64,000 nucleotides of DNA from Nitratireductor arenosus (GTDB taxonomy: Bacteria > Pseudomonadota > Alphaproteobacteria > Rhizobiales > Rhizobiaceae), in contig NZ_WPHG01000001.1 in assembly GCF_009742725.1 (NCBI RefSeq), forward strand, positions 842,001 to 906,000. The letters run 5' to 3'. The notes beneath the pieces are model-generated. The model was not told the DNA's origin. It worked only from the letters and a program-made list of their open reading frames with translations, and did no database searches. Of this stretch, positions 27,540-37,106 are shown one piece after another. The translations under genes were made by a program, and so were the position numbers. Numbering within the stretch: the first letter of the stretch is position 1; each line of letters opens with the position of its first letter.

Positions 27540-27733
27540 ACACCCATCATCGGGACCGATCCGGTCAATCGACAAAAGTGACTTTTTTCGCGGGAACAAT
27601 TGCGGTACACAACCGCCGCCGGGAGAAGGTGGATAACCCTCGCCGATTGAATCCGGCTGCTTCAGAGACCACATGAGCCCAGCGCCCCGACATCCGGCGC
27701 GCCGATGGCGGAACGTTTGCGCGGGAACCACGC

Positions 27734-28873
27734 ATGCCCAGGATCAGATTTCACAAGCTCGCCGCGATCGTGGTGCTCGCCGCAACTGCGGGCTGGATTC
27801 TGACCGGTGAATTCACCTCGGTCGGCAGCGCGATCCCCGAGCCCGAAGCCCCGCCGGCGCAGGACAAGAAGGCTGCGGTCGAGACGCCTCTGCGCACCGT
27901 AGCCGTGGTCGTGCCGCCGCGCGCCATGCATGCCCGCACCATCCGCGTTTCGGGAACGACGGAAGCCAACAAGCACACCAAGCTGGCCGCCCGCGTGGGC
28001 GGCATCGTCTCCGACCTGCCGGTCGACAAGGGCAGCCCCGTCAGGGAGGGCGACCTGATCATGCGGCTCGACGCGGAGGGCAAGGTCGCCGCCGTGGAGA
28101 TGGCGAAGGCCATGCTCGCCCAGCGCGAGGCCGAGGCCAAGGCCGCCGAGCGGCTGGCCAAATCGGGTAATATGGCCAAGCTGCGGCTCGACAGTGCTCA
28201 TACCGCGCTGGCACAGGCCCGTTCGCAGCTGGAGGCGGCGGACGCCGAGCTCGCCCGCAACGAGGTCCACGCCCCTTTCGCCGGCCTTGTCGACCGTGTC
28301 CCGGTCGAAAAGGGCAGCGCCATCATGCAGGGTGCGGAAATCGCGACGGTGCTCAGCCTCGATCCGATCCTGGCAGTCGGCCAGGTCAGCGAACATGACC
28401 TCGCCGAACTCGAGATCGGCAACACCGCCGAGGTGAAGCTGGTGAACGGCAAAAGTCTGGAAGGCACACTGCGTTATATCAGCCGCGAGGCATCGCCCCA
28501 GACGCGCACCTTCCGCGTCGAGATCGCGATCGCCAATCCGGAGTTAGAGATACCGGCCGGCATGACCGCCGAGATCAGCCTGCATGCCGACAAGGTGCAA
28601 TCGGTCTTCCTGCCGCGTTCCGTCGTCACGCTGTCGGAAACCGGCGATCTCGGTGTGCGCATCGTCACGCCGCGCAACATCGTCGATTTCGTGCCGATCG
28701 ACCTGATCGACGACACCCCCCAAGGTCTGGTGCTGGGCGGCATTCCCGACGACGCGCGCATCATCGTCGCCGGCCAGGATCTGGTGAAGACGGGCGACGC
28801 GGTCAACGCCGTGGAAGCCGATGCCGAAACGGTCAAACGCCTGGTCGGCCAGTTGGCCGGCCCGGTCAACTGA
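27734..28873 (+). CDS. RND efflux periplasmic adaptor (membrane fusion protein)
   Basis: 379 residues. The N-terminal hydrophobic segment (about 9-24) is not followed by a lipobox Cys. The lipoyl/barrel-sandwich halves are at about 80-110 and 175-205, separated by an Ala-rich helical hairpin (AKAMLAQREAEAKAAERLAKSG). Beta-barrel and membrane-proximal domains follow. It links an inner-membrane pump to an outer-membrane channel. The pump gene starts 10 bases after its stop. No TolC-type gene is present in the window, so an outer-membrane partner must be encoded elsewhere. Confidence 0.92.
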   Translation: MPRIRFHKLAAIVVLAATAGWILTGEFTSVGSAIPEPEAPPAQDKKAAVETPLRTVAVVVPPRAMHARTIRVSGTTEANKHTKLAARVGGIVSDLPVDKGSPVREGDLIMRLDAEGKVAAVEMAKAMLAQREAEAKAAERLAKSGNMAKLRLDSAHTALAQARSQLEAADAELARNEVHAPFAGLVDRVPVEKGSAIMQGAEIATVLSLDPILAVGQVSEHDLAELEIGNTAEVKLVNGKSLEGTLRYISREASPQTRTFRVEIAIANPELEIPAGMTAEISLHADKVQSVFLPRSVVTLSETGDLGVRIVTPRNIVDFVPIDLIDDTPQGLVLGGIPDDARIIVAGQDLVKTGDAVNAVEADAETVKRLVGQLAGPVN

Positions 28874-28883
28874 CGGTCGCGAC

Positions 28884-31800
28884 ATGGGCATTGTCGACTA
28901 CGCCATTCGCAATGCGAGACTGACGATCTCGATCCTGCTGTTCTTCCTGGTGGCGGGCACGATGGCCTATCAGGCCATCCCCAAGGAAGCCGAGCCGGAC
29001 ATCCAGATTCCGATTATCTATGTGAGCATGACCTATCAGGGCATCTCGCCGGAGGATGCCGAACGCCTGCTTCTGCGGCCGGTCGAGACACGGCTGAAAT
29101 CGATCAGCGGCATCAAGGAAATGCGGTCGAGCGCCTATCAGGGCGGCGGCAACGTCGTGGTCGAGTTCCAGGCCGGCGCCGACCTCGACAAGGCGCTCGA
29201 GGACGTGCGCAACAAGGTCTCCGACGCCGAGCAGGACCTGCCCCAGGGCGTCGACGAGCCGAGCGTCAACGAGGTCAATATCTCGGAATTCCCGGTCCTT
29301 GTGGTGACGTTGTCAGGCGACGTGCCCGAACGCGCGCTGACGGCCGCGGCGCGCGAGCTGCGCGACCGCATCGAGGAAGTCACCGGCGTCCTCGACGCGG
29401 CACTGCGCGGCGCGCGTGACGATCTGGTCGAGGTCATCATCGATCCGGTGAAACTGTCGTCCTACGGATTGCGGCTCGACCAGTTGATCGCCGCCGTCAA
29501 CGCCAACAATTCGCTCGTCGCCGCCGGCGCGCTCCAGGGCGATCAGGGTCGCTACGCGGTCAAGGTGCCGTCCCTGATCGAGACGGTGGAGGACGTCGCC
29601 AACCTGCCGATCGTCGCCGACAGCAACGCGGTGGTACGTGCCCGCGATCTCGCCACCATTCGCTCCACCTTTAAGGACGCCGAGACGATCACCCGGCTCA
29701 ACGGGCGGCCCGCGATCGCGATCGAAGTGTCCAAGCGCACGGGCGCCAATCTGGTTGAAACTGTCGACAAGGTGAAGGCGGTCGCCACCCAGTTCCAGCA
29801 GATCCTGCCCGAGGGCGCGACAGTCTCTTTCAGCCAGGACAAGTCGACCGTTATCCGCCAGCTCCTCGGTGATCTCGAAAACAGCGTGTTGACCGCCGTC
29901 ATCCTGGTTTTCGTGGTCATCCTGTACGCGCTGTCCGGGCGCGCCTCGATGCTGATCGGCCTGGCGATCCCTGCATCCTTCCTGATGGGCATCATGTGGC
30001 TGTCGCTGGCCGGCTACACGGTCAACATCGTGGTCCTGTTTTCGCTGATCCTGGCCGTCGGCATGCTGGTCGACGACGCCATCATCGTGACTGAATTCGC
30101 CGAGCGGCGCATGACGGAGGGCATGCCCAAGGCAGAAGCCTTCTCGCTGGCCGCAAAGCGCATGGCCGGCCCGGTGGTGGCCGCGACGGCGACGCGCGTG
30201 GCCGCCTTCTCGCCGCTCTTGTTCTGGCCCGGCATCGTCGGCGAGTTCATGAAATACATGCCGATCACGCTGATCGTCACGCTATCGTCGTCGTTGATCT
30301 ACGCCTTGGTCTTCACGCCCGCGCTCGGCGCGCTGTTTGCAAAGCCGGTGATCGAGGAAGAGCATCGCGACGGCTGGTATATGCGTTTCGTGCGACGCGC
30401 CGTACGCCACCCCTTCATCGTCACCTTCGCCTCGCTCGCCGCGCTGGTCGCCGTGCCCTATGCCTACGGCACCTACGGCAAGGGGGTCGAATTCTTCCCC
30501 AATGTCGAGCCGGAATACGGCCTTCTCTACGTCCATGCCCGCGGCAACCTCTCGCTCGAAGAGCAGGACGCGCTGGTGCATCAGGCCGAAGAGCGCATCC
30601 TCGGCTGGCCCGGGATCGAGACCGTCTATACCCGCGTCGGCAGCGTGCGCGGCGGCGGGGCCGAAGTCGACGAGGATGTGGTCGGCGTCATCCAGTACGA
30701 ATTCCTCGACTGGCGCGAGCGCAAGCCGGCGAGCGCCATCCTGGAAGACCTGCGCGTCGCCATGACCGGTATCCCCGGCGCCGAGATCGAGGTGTCGGTG
30801 CCCGACGCCGGCCCGCCGACCGGCAAGGCGATCCAGGTCCAGCTTTCCGCCAACGACCCGTCCGGGCTGGACGAGGTCGCCGGCAAGACGGCGGCCATGC
30901 TCGCCACCATTCCCGATGTGATCGACATCGGCGACGGCCTGCCGCCGCCCGGCATCGACTGGGAGATCCAGGTCGACCGCACCAAGGCGGCACAATACGG
31001 CATCGGTCCGGGCTCGGTGGGCACCGTGGTCCAGCTCGTCACCACCGGATTGAAACTGTCGGATTATCGTCCGGCGGGCGCCGATGACGCCGTCGATATC
31101 CGGCTGAGGCTGCCGGAGGACCGGCGCACGCTCGCCACGCTCGACCAGTTGCGGGTGGAGACGGCGCAAGGCTCGGTGCCGATCTCGAACTTCGTCAGCC
31201 GCGAGCCGGCGCTGCGCACCGGCATTCTGACCCGCATCGATGGCGTGCGCACCGTCACCGTCGACGCCGGCATCCGCGAGGGCGTTCAGGCCGATGCCGT
31301 GCGTCAGAAGGTGATCGCCAATCTCGAGGCGATGGATCTCGACGCCAGCGGCATCCGCTGGAAGCTCGCGGGCGAGGACGAGGAGCAGAAGGCAGCGGGC
31401 GAGTTCCTGTCGAAGGCGTTCGGCGCCGCGATCTTCTTGATTTTCGTGGTCCTGCTCGCCTTGCTTAACAAGTTCATGTCTGTCGGCCTGGTTCTGTCGG
31501 CAGTGGTGATGTCGACCATTGGCGTCTTGCTCGGGCTGTTGATCATGGGCCAGCCTTTCGGCGTGGTCATGACCGGCATCGGCATCATCGCGCTGGCCGG
31601 CGTCGTGGTGAACAACAACATCGTTTTGATCGACACGTACGACCGCCTGCGCCACGAGGGCTGGGACAAACTCGATGCCGTGCTGCAGACCTGCCGCGAG
31701 CGCGCCCGGCCGGTCGTGCTGACTGCGGTGACGGCGATCCTCGGCGTTTTGCCGATCGCCTTCGGTGTCAATTTGGAACTGATGAACCACGAAACCACCT

Positions 31801-32051
31801 ACGGCGCGCCGTCGACGCAATGGTGGATCGCGCTGTCGAGCTCGATCGTCTTCGGCCTCGCCTTTTCCACCGTGCTGACACTGGTGGTCACCCCATCGCT
31901 GCTGATGATCTTCACCCGCAGCAATGATTCCAAGGTCTCCGCTTTCCTCAATCGCATCTTCCGTCGCCGCAGCGGAAGGAAAGAGGCCGAGCCGACGGCC
32001 GGAAAACCCGACGTCGACCTGACATCGGGCTATCCAAAGGCGGCGGAGTAG
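28884..32051 (+). CDS. RND-family efflux pump, AcrB-like
   Basis: 1055 residues, normal for a trimeric HAE1/AcrB-type pump. It starts MGIVDYAIRNARLTIS with a first membrane helix, has the proton-relay Asp pair (D397, D398 in GMLVDDAIIVTEF) and the second-half NNNIVLIDTYDRL region, and two large periplasmic loops. Substrates may be drugs, solvents or metabolites and cannot be read off. It forms a two-gene operon with the adaptor. No dedicated regulator is adjacent. Confidence 0.93.
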   Translation: MGIVDYAIRNARLTISILLFFLVAGTMAYQAIPKEAEPDIQIPIIYVSMTYQGISPEDAERLLLRPVETRLKSISGIKEMRSSAYQGGGNVVVEFQAGADLDKALEDVRNKVSDAEQDLPQGVDEPSVNEVNISEFPVLVVTLSGDVPERALTAAARELRDRIEEVTGVLDAALRGARDDLVEVIIDPVKLSSYGLRLDQLIAAVNANNSLVAAGALQGDQGRYAVKVPSLIETVEDVANLPIVADSNAVVRARDLATIRSTFKDAETITRLNGRPAIAIEVSKRTGANLVETVDKVKAVATQFQQILPEGATVSFSQDKSTVIRQLLGDLENSVLTAVILVFVVILYALSGRASMLIGLAIPASFLMGIMWLSLAGYTVNIVVLFSLILAVGMLVDDAIIVTEFAERRMTEGMPKAEAFSLAAKRMAGPVVAATATRVAAFSPLLFWPGIVGEFMKYMPITLIVTLSSSLIYALVFTPALGALFAKPVIEEEHRDGWYMRFVRRAVRHPFIVTFASLAALVAVPYAYGTYGKGVEFFPNVEPEYGLLYVHARGNLSLEEQDALVHQAEERILGWPGIETVYTRVGSVRGGGAEVDEDVVGVIQYEFLDWRERKPASAILEDLRVAMTGIPGAEIEVSVPDAGPPTGKAIQVQLSANDPSGLDEVAGKTAAMLATIPDVIDIGDGLPPPGIDWEIQVDRTKAAQYGIGPGSVGTVVQLVTTGLKLSDYRPAGADDAVDIRLRLPEDRRTLATLDQLRVETAQGSVPISNFVSREPALRTGILTRIDGVRTVTVDAGIREGVQADAVRQKVIANLEAMDLDASGIRWKLAGEDEEQKAAGEFLSKAFGAAIFLIFVVLLALLNKFMSVGLVLSAVVMSTIGVLLGLLIMGQPFGVVMTGIGIIALAGVVVNNNIVLIDTYDRLRHEGWDKLDAVLQTCRERARPVVLTAVTAILGVLPIAFGVNLELMNHETTYGAPSTQWWIALSSSIVFGLAFSTVLTLVVTPSLLMIFTRSNDSKVSAFLNRIFRRRSGRKEAEPTAGKPDVDLTSGYPKAAE

Positions 32052-32096
32052 CAGGCCGGGGCGGACGATCAAGTACCGGTTCTCCTCGAGCGCTCG

Positions 32097-32121
32097 GGAA
32101 CCACCAGACCCTTCGCGCATT
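32097..32121 (+). promoter_or_regulatory. Candidate EcfG (general stress) promoter of the DUF3309 gene
   Basis: GGAAC (32097-32101), 16 bases, CATT (32118-32121). The EcfG consensus in alphaproteobacteria is GGAAC-N16/17-CGTT, so eight of nine fixed bases match. It ends 33 bases before the start codon. Use is inferred. Confidence 0.35.
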
Positions 32122-32154
32122 GATGTGTGTTAGCCACGCATTGGAGGGAGCATC

Positions 32155-32313
32155 ATGACGCTCGGCACAATTCTCATCATCATCCTGATCCTGATCCTGA
32201 TCGGCGCGGTCCCCGCTTGGCCGCATTCGCGCGCCTGGGGTTACGGCCCGTCCGGTCTTGTCGGCGTGATCCTGGTGGTGATCCTCGTCCTGGCCCTTCT
32301 CGGCCGGATCTGA
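32155..32313 (+). CDS. DUF3309-type small membrane protein
   Basis: A 52-residue peptide starting MTLGTILIIILILILIGAVP, then a central AWPHSRAWGYGPSG block and a second hydrophobic segment to the end. The poly-Ile/Leu helix, the P-W-P-H-S-x-x-W-G-Y-G-P-S-G centre and the total length are those of DUF3309. GGAGGGA lies 6 bases before the ATG. Such peptides sit in the inner membrane with two helices. Several are stress-induced, which would fit the EcfG-like promoter just upstream. Confidence 0.88.
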   Translation: MTLGTILIIILILILIGAVPAWPHSRAWGYGPSGLVGVILVVILVLALLGRI

Positions 32314-32337
32314 TCCGGCTTGCAGCCGTCTCTCGTC

Positions 32338-33294
32338 TCAGGCGGCTCGCCGGCGCGGGCCGTCGAGACCGAGATCGTCTATCGCCTGGCCGATCGCTGC
32401 GGCCGGTTCTGTGACCGGCTCCGGCCCGACCAGTCGGGCGAAACGGCTTCCGTCCAGCGAATGCGGCGTGCGCCATAGATAAGACATCGCCGCCACCTCG
32501 CGCAAAAGCGGCATGAACAGTCCGCCGGCGCGCACCAGCGTCCAAGGCACGCCGCGCCGCGTGAGCGGACGGCCAACAGCCCTTTCGGTCGCTGTCTTAA
32601 AGTCGACGCCGGTAAGAGTGTGGCCAGCAAGATGAAAACGCTCGAAGGTGGAAAACCCGGCGCGCCGCTCGGCGAGCATGACGAAGGCACGAGCCAGATC
32701 CGGCAGATAGGCGAAGGCGTGCGGCACGTCCATCGGGCCCGGCCACGTGAAGATATTTTTGCGCAGCTTGGCGAGGATGAAGATGTCGAGCCAGCTTTCC
32801 GGTCGGTGTCCGCCGTAAAAATCGCCGGCGCGCAGCACGATCGTGCGCACGCCGCGCTCGCGAGCCCGTGCCGCGAACAGTTCCTCCATGGCGATGCGGA
32901 TGCGCGCCTTCGGCGTCGAGGCGACCTGGGGCGCGTCCTCCTTCATGCCGATCCCGATTTCGTAGCCGAAATTGTAGACATTGCCCGGCACCATGTGCGT
33001 CGCCTCCGCCTTTTCAGCGGCGAAGATGACGTTTTCGGCCATCGGCAACACTTTTTCCTCCCACTCCGTATAGGCCGGGTTGAGCGCGTTGAGGACAACG
33101 TCGGCGCCAAGACAGGCCGCCGCCAGCGCCTCGCGATCGAACGCGTCCGCCTGCACGGCTTCGACGCCCGGCGCCAAAGCCGTTCCCTTGGAACCCCGCG
33201 CCACGCCCTTCACCCGCCAACCGGCATCCAGGAAAGCACGGGCGGCCGCGTCACCGATGCGCCCCGCCGCGCCGAGAATGACGATTGTCTGCAT
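32338..33294 (-). CDS. NAD(P)-dependent epimerase/dehydratase-like (extended SDR)
   Basis: 318 residues from MQTIVILGAAGRIGDAAARAF, with AAGGGAG 6-8 bases upstream. The GAAGRIG Rossmann loop is clear. The rest resembles extended or atypical SDR proteins that act on sugar nucleotides or as NmrA-like sensors. A typical YxxxK pair is not obvious (the nearest is FYGGHRPE), so catalysis is uncertain. It is divergent from a LysR gene, across 107 bases carrying two matched inverted repeats, which suggests LysR-type control. Confidence 0.75.
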   Translation of the reverse strand: MQTIVILGAAGRIGDAAARAFLDAGWRVKGVARGSKGTALAPGVEAVQADAFDREALAAACLGADVVLNALNPAYTEWEEKVLPMAENVIFAAEKAEATHMVPGNVYNFGYEIGIGMKEDAPQVASTPKARIRIAMEELFAARARERGVRTIVLRAGDFYGGHRPESWLDIFILAKLRKNIFTWPGPMDVPHAFAYLPDLARAFVMLAERRAGFSTFERFHLAGHTLTGVDFKTATERAVGRPLTRRGVPWTLVRAGGLFMPLLREVAAMSYLWRTPHSLDGSRFARLVGPEPVTEPAAAIGQAIDDLGLDGPRRRAA

Positions 33295-33331
33295 GTGAAG
33301 CTCCCTTGTCATGTCGGGAGTAAGGTGCTTT

Positions 33332-33387
33332 ATTCTTCCTTGAATTGAAATTTGCCATCAATGCAGTTCAATTATTCGAAAATGAAT
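33332..33387. promoter_or_regulatory. Paired ATTC-N6-GAAT sites between the SDR and LysR genes
   Basis: ATTC-TTCCTT-GAAT at 33332-33345 and ATTC-GAAAAT-GAAT at 33374-33387. Both have the same half-sites and spacing. They are 42 bases apart, about four helical turns. The second extends to TATTC-N6-GAATA and contains a T-N11-A LysR box. The gap lies between divergent LysR and target genes, the classic place for such tetramer sites. Confidence 0.6.
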
Positions 33388-33401
33388 ACACCCTTGAACC
33401 G

Positions 33402-34292
33402 ATGGCCGACGATCTCGATTGGAACCTGATCAAGAGTTTCGTGACGGTGGCCGAGACCGGCAGCCTGTCGGCGGCCGCCCGCACGCTGCGGGCAAGCCAG
33501 CCCACGCTCGGCCGGCACATCGCGGAACTGGAGCGTGCGCTCGGGGTGACATTGTTCCGCCGCGGCCGCGGCGGTTATGTGCTGAGCGAGAACGGCGCCG
33601 CGCTCCTCAACCGGGCTCGGGCCGTACGCGAACAGGCCGCGGCCTTGTCCCGGCTTGCGCTGGGCGCGAGCGAACAGGTCTCGGGAACGGTGCGGATCGC
33701 CGCCAGCGAGGTGATGGCCGCCTACGCCCTGCCGACGCTTGCCGCCGCACTGGCACTCGAGGAGCCGGGCATCGAGATCGAAATCGTCGCCTCCAATCAG
33801 GTCGAAAACCTGCTGCGCCGCGACGCCGATATCGCGATCCGCATGGTAAAACCCGCCCAGCTCGACCTTGTCGCGCGCAAGATCGCCGACATCCCGCTCG
33901 TCGCCTGCGCCGCCACGGCCTATCTCGAGCGCCGCGGCCGGCCGCAACAACCCGACGAACTCGTCGCCCACGACCTTGTCGGCTTCGACCGCGACACAAG
34001 CATCATCGAGGGTTTTGCCCGTTTCGGCGTCGAGGCCGACCGTCATGCCTTCCGCTTCCGCTGCGACAGCCAGATCGTCTATTGGCAGGCGATCCGCGCC
34101 GGCAACGGTGTCGGGTTCTTTCAACGGCCGCTGATCGACCGCGACGACGGTGTCGAGGCGTTGCTGCCCGGAATGCGGCTGCCGGTATTGCCAATGTGGC
34201 TCGCCATGCATCGCGACGTGCGCACGAGCCCGCGCATCCGCCGGGTCGCCGACTTTTTGCATGAGGGGCTGAAGCGCTACGCGGCCGAGTGA
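33402..34292 (+). CDS. LysR-family transcriptional regulator
   Basis: 296 residues. The winged helix-turn-helix occupies the N terminus (WNLIKSFVTVAETGSLSAAARTLRASQPTLGRHIAELE shape), followed by the two-lobed periplasmic-binding-like effector domain. The start was set at MADDLDWNLIKSF, since upstream in-frame codons cover the operator region. It probably represses or activates the divergent SDR gene through the two inverted repeats. The effector is unknown. The 3' end overlaps the convergent MFS gene by 16 bases. Confidence 0.92.
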   Translation: MADDLDWNLIKSFVTVAETGSLSAAARTLRASQPTLGRHIAELERALGVTLFRRGRGGYVLSENGAALLNRARAVREQAAALSRLALGASEQVSGTVRIAASEVMAAYALPTLAAALALEEPGIEIEIVASNQVENLLRRDADIAIRMVKPAQLDLVARKIADIPLVACAATAYLERRGRPQQPDELVAHDLVGFDRDTSIIEGFARFGVEADRHAFRFRCDSQIVYWQAIRAGNGVGFFQRPLIDRDDGVEALLPGMRLPVLPMWLAMHRDVRTSPRIRRVADFLHEGLKRYAAE

Positions 34293-35467
34293 GACGGCCC
34301 GCCTTGTGCGAATTCGGCTTTTCTGGCCAAGCCCGCCATCAGTACAACCAGCACCAGCAGCCCCGAAAGCACAGCGAAGATCGGCGCAAAACCGGTGTGC
34401 TCCCCGATGAAGCCGATCACCGACGGCGCCACCAGCAGCCCGGCATAGCCCATACTCGTCACCGTGCTCAGCCCGGCGCCGGCGGAAATGTCGTCCTGGT
34501 TGCCGGCGGCGGAAAAGGCGATCGGTACCATATTGGCGATACCGAGTCCGGACAGGGCAAAGGCGACGATCGCCAGCGCCGGATCTGGCGACCAGGCCGC
34601 CACCATCATGCCCGCCGCGGCGACAAGCCCCGAAACCCGCAAGGTCGCGACGGCGCCGAGCCGGTCGCGCACCATGTCGCCGGCGAACCGCATCAGCGCC
34701 ATCGTTCCGGAAAACCCGGCGAAGGCCAGCCCGGCGGTGGCAAGATCGGCGCCGCGCTCCTGGCGCAGATAAAGCGCGGCCCAGTCGAGAACCGCGCCCT
34801 CGGGCACCATGGAAAACAACGCGATCAGGCCGACCAGATAGACGAGCGGATTGCGCGGCAGGGAAAAACGCCTGCCGGACGCCACCTCCGGCGAGGCCTC
34901 GCCCGACAAATGCCGCGTGGCGACCAGCGTGGCCAGAAGCGCGATCGCGGTCACGACAAGCGCATGGCCGACATGACCGAGCGCGACGATGGCGAACCCG
35001 CCGAGCCCGCCGCCGACGAAACCGCCAAGGCTCCAGAAGCCGTGCGAGGACGACATGATGGCGCGGCCGAGCCGGCGCTCAACCGCCACCGCGTTGGCGT
35101 TCATCGACACATCGGTGCCGCCGATCAGCGCCCCGAACACCAACAGCGCCAGCGCTACGCTGGCAAGACCCGGCGCCAGCGCCACGCCTAAGAGGCCGAA
35201 CGAGCAGGCGAACGCCAGCGCGCGCACCACCGGCGTAGAGCCGTGCCGGGCGATAAGATAGCCGGCCGTGGGCATGGCGATAAGCGCGCCGGCGCCGAAA
35301 CCCAGGATCAGAAGGCCGAGCGTGAATTCGCTGATCTGCAGGCGGTCGAGCGTGACCGGAATCTGCGGCGCCCAGGACCCGACCAGAAACCCGTTGACCA
35401 GGAAGATCGCGGCGACCGCCCAGCGGCCGCGCCGCAAATCTTCGAAGGACGTCTCGGTTGCCGGCAT
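34277..35467 (-). CDS. MFS transporter, FucP/YbjJ-like
   Basis: 396 residues with about twelve membrane segments in two halves. Gly-rich helices GFGAGALIAMPTAGYLIARHG and the NANAVAVERRLG loop resemble the YbjJ/fucose-permease branch of the major facilitator superfamily. The start ATG has CAGGAGG 5 bases upstream. A perfect 22-base palindrome lies 24 bases before that, so it is probably controlled by a repressor, perhaps LacI-type. The substrate, possibly a sugar, is inferred only from this resemblance. Confidence 0.85.
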   Translation of the reverse strand: MPATETSFEDLRRGRWAVAAIFLVNGFLVGSWAPQIPVTLDRLQISEFTLGLLILGFGAGALIAMPTAGYLIARHGSTPVVRALAFACSFGLLGVALAPGLASVALALLVFGALIGGTDVSMNANAVAVERRLGRAIMSSSHGFWSLGGFVGGGLGGFAIVALGHVGHALVVTAIALLATLVATRHLSGEASPEVASGRRFSLPRNPLVYLVGLIALFSMVPEGAVLDWAALYLRQERGADLATAGLAFAGFSGTMALMRFAGDMVRDRLGAVATLRVSGLVAAAGMMVAAWSPDPALAIVAFALSGLGIANMVPIAFSAAGNQDDISAGAGLSTVTSMGYAGLLVAPSVIGFIGEHTGFAPIFAVLSGLLVLVVLMAGLARKAEFAQGGPSHSAA

Positions 35468-35491
35468 CGGCAGGCCTCCTGTTGCGCCGTG

Positions 35492-35513
35492 TTTTCTAAA
35501 TCGATTTAGAAAA
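35492..35513. promoter_or_regulatory. 22-base perfect palindrome upstream of the MFS gene
   Basis: TTTTCTAAATC/GATTTAGAAAA, an exact inverted repeat with a central CG step and AAATCGATTT core, which is the style of LacI/GalR-family operators. It lies 24 bases before the MFS start codon. No LacI-type gene is present in the window. Confidence 0.6.
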
Positions 35514-35587
35514 ACGTCAACCGACAGGTTCCGCCAACGATTGCGCCAGAACCTGCCGAGGCGGCGCGGCAGGACCGCCGCGACGCG

Positions 35588-36811
35588 CTACCGTTGCCGG
35601 TCGCGCGCCGCCAACGTGCGCAAACGCAGCGCGTTGAGACGGATGAAGCCTTCGGCATCCTTCTGGTCATAAGCGCCGCGATCATCCTCGAAGGTGACGA
35701 GCGCTTCGGAATAGAGCGATTTCGGCGAGCGCCGGCCGGTAACGATGACATTGCCCTTGTAGAGCTTCAGCCGCACCTCGCCCTCAACATCGTCCTGGCT
35801 CCTGTCGATCAGCGCCTGCAGCATTTCCCGCTCCGGCGAGAACCAGAAGCCGTTATAGATCAACTCGGCGTAACGCGGCATCAACTCGTCCTTCAGATGC
35901 GCCGCGTCGCGGTCGAGCGTCAGCGATTCCATCGCCCGGTGCGCCGCAAGCAGGATCGTGCCGCCCGGCGTTTCGTAGACGCCGCGCGATTTCATGCCGA
36001 CGAAGCGGTTTTCCACCAGGTCGATGCGGCCGATGCCGTTGGCGCGGCCGAGATCGTTGAGCGCGGTCAAGATCGCGGCCGGCGACATCGCCTTGCCGTC
36101 GATCGCAACCGCATCGCCCTTGACGAAAGAGATCGTGACCTCGGTCGCCGTGTCGGGCGCCTCCATCGGCGAGATGGTGCGCTGGTAGACATATTCGGGC
36201 GCCTCCGACCACGGGTCTTCCAGCACCTTGCCCTCCGAGGAGGAGTGCAGAAGATTGGCGTCCACCGAGAACGGCGCCTCGCCCTGCTTGTCTTTTGGCA
36301 CGGGAATCTGGTGTGCTTGGGCAAAGTCCAGCAACGCCGTGCGCGATTTGAACTCCCAGTCGCGCCACGGCGCGATCACCTTGATGTCGGGATTGAGCGC
36401 GTAGGCCGACAATTCGTAACGAACCTGGTCGTTGCCCTTGCCCGTTGATCCGTGCGCGACAGCGTCCGCACCGGTTTCCCGCGCGATCTCCACCAGATGC
36501 TTGGCGATCAGTGGCCGGGCGATCGAGGTGCCGAGCAGATAGACGCCCTCGTAAAGCGCATTGGCGCGGAACATCGGAAAGACGAAATCCCTCACGAATT
36601 CCTCGCGGACGTCCACGATGCGAATGTCTTTGATCCCCATCAGTTCCGCCTTGCGACGCGCAGGTTCCAGTTCGTCGCCCTGGCCGAGATCGGCGGTGAA
36701 GGTCACCACCTCCGCGCCGAGCTCGGTCTGCAGCCACTTCAGGATGATGGAGGTATCGAGGCCGCCGGAATAGGCGAGCACGACCTTCTTGACGTCTTTC
36801 CACTTGCTCAT
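35588..36811 (-). CDS. argG: Argininosuccinate synthase
   Basis: 407 residues, the family's usual length. It has the N-type ATP pyrophosphatase loop AYSGGLDTS at residues 13-21, then the conserved [27 protein letters not shown] and [13 protein letters not shown] motifs. It joins citrulline and aspartate using ATP in arginine biosynthesis. It is monocistronic; a weak stem (35525-35555) lies beyond the stop. The DNA is divergent from an exported unknown protein. Confidence 0.98.
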   Translation of the reverse strand: MSKWKDVKKVVLAYSGGLDTSIILKWLQTELGAEVVTFTADLGQGDELEPARRKAELMGIKDIRIVDVREEFVRDFVFPMFRANALYEGVYLLGTSIARPLIAKHLVEIARETGADAVAHGSTGKGNDQVRYELSAYALNPDIKVIAPWRDWEFKSRTALLDFAQAHQIPVPKDKQGEAPFSVDANLLHSSSEGKVLEDPWSEAPEYVYQRTISPMEAPDTATEVTISFVKGDAVAIDGKAMSPAAILTALNDLGRANGIGRIDLVENRFVGMKSRGVYETPGGTILLAAHRAMESLTLDRDAAHLKDELMPRYAELIYNGFWFSPEREMLQALIDRSQDDVEGEVRLKLYKGNVIVTGRRSPKSLYSEALVTFEDDRGAYDQKDAEGFIRLNALRLRTLAARDRQR

Positions 36812-37106
36812 GGGATTTCTCGTCTTTCAAATTGCCGGCGCCGGACGGCAAAGCCGGATGCGCCCCTTGAAGTCGCTGCCCTTTTATCAGGAAAGCGCGG
36901 CCGGGCAAGGCTGTCGCCGCGCCTTCGGCCGCGGCGCCCTTGGTAGGCTGAGACGGCCATCCGACGCAGCTGTCGAGGCCCGGTTTGCGCCTGTTTCGCG
37001 ATCGGCTAATCTTTATCGGGCTCGAATCGGGAAGCGGGACACAACCTTGCCACACACTGACACACGCGCCACGCGGCGCCATCCGCGCGGCCGCCGGATT
37101 CGCGGC
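36812..37106. other. Intergenic region between argG and the next gene
   Basis: 295 bases holding the argG promoter side and the 5' region of the divergent unknown gene. GC-rich inverted stretches occur (CGCCGCGCC...GGCCGCGGCG near 36911-36932). No attenuator with a T run and no recognised riboswitch was seen. Confidence 0.4.

Noticed and set aside
30282-32120. 612-residue open frame antisense to the RND pump
   Set aside because: His/Asp/Arg-rich composition typical of the complement of membrane-protein coding sequence; no motif.
35495-35510. Reading the MFS palindrome as an Irr ICE box
   Set aside because: The half-sites are in reverse order (TTCTAAA then TTTAGAA) with a different spacer, so it does not fit the ICE pattern.
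35525-35555. Stem CAGGTTC/GAACCTG after argG as a terminator
   Set aside because: Only a 7-base stem with a 17-base loop, and no immediate T run; too weak to call.
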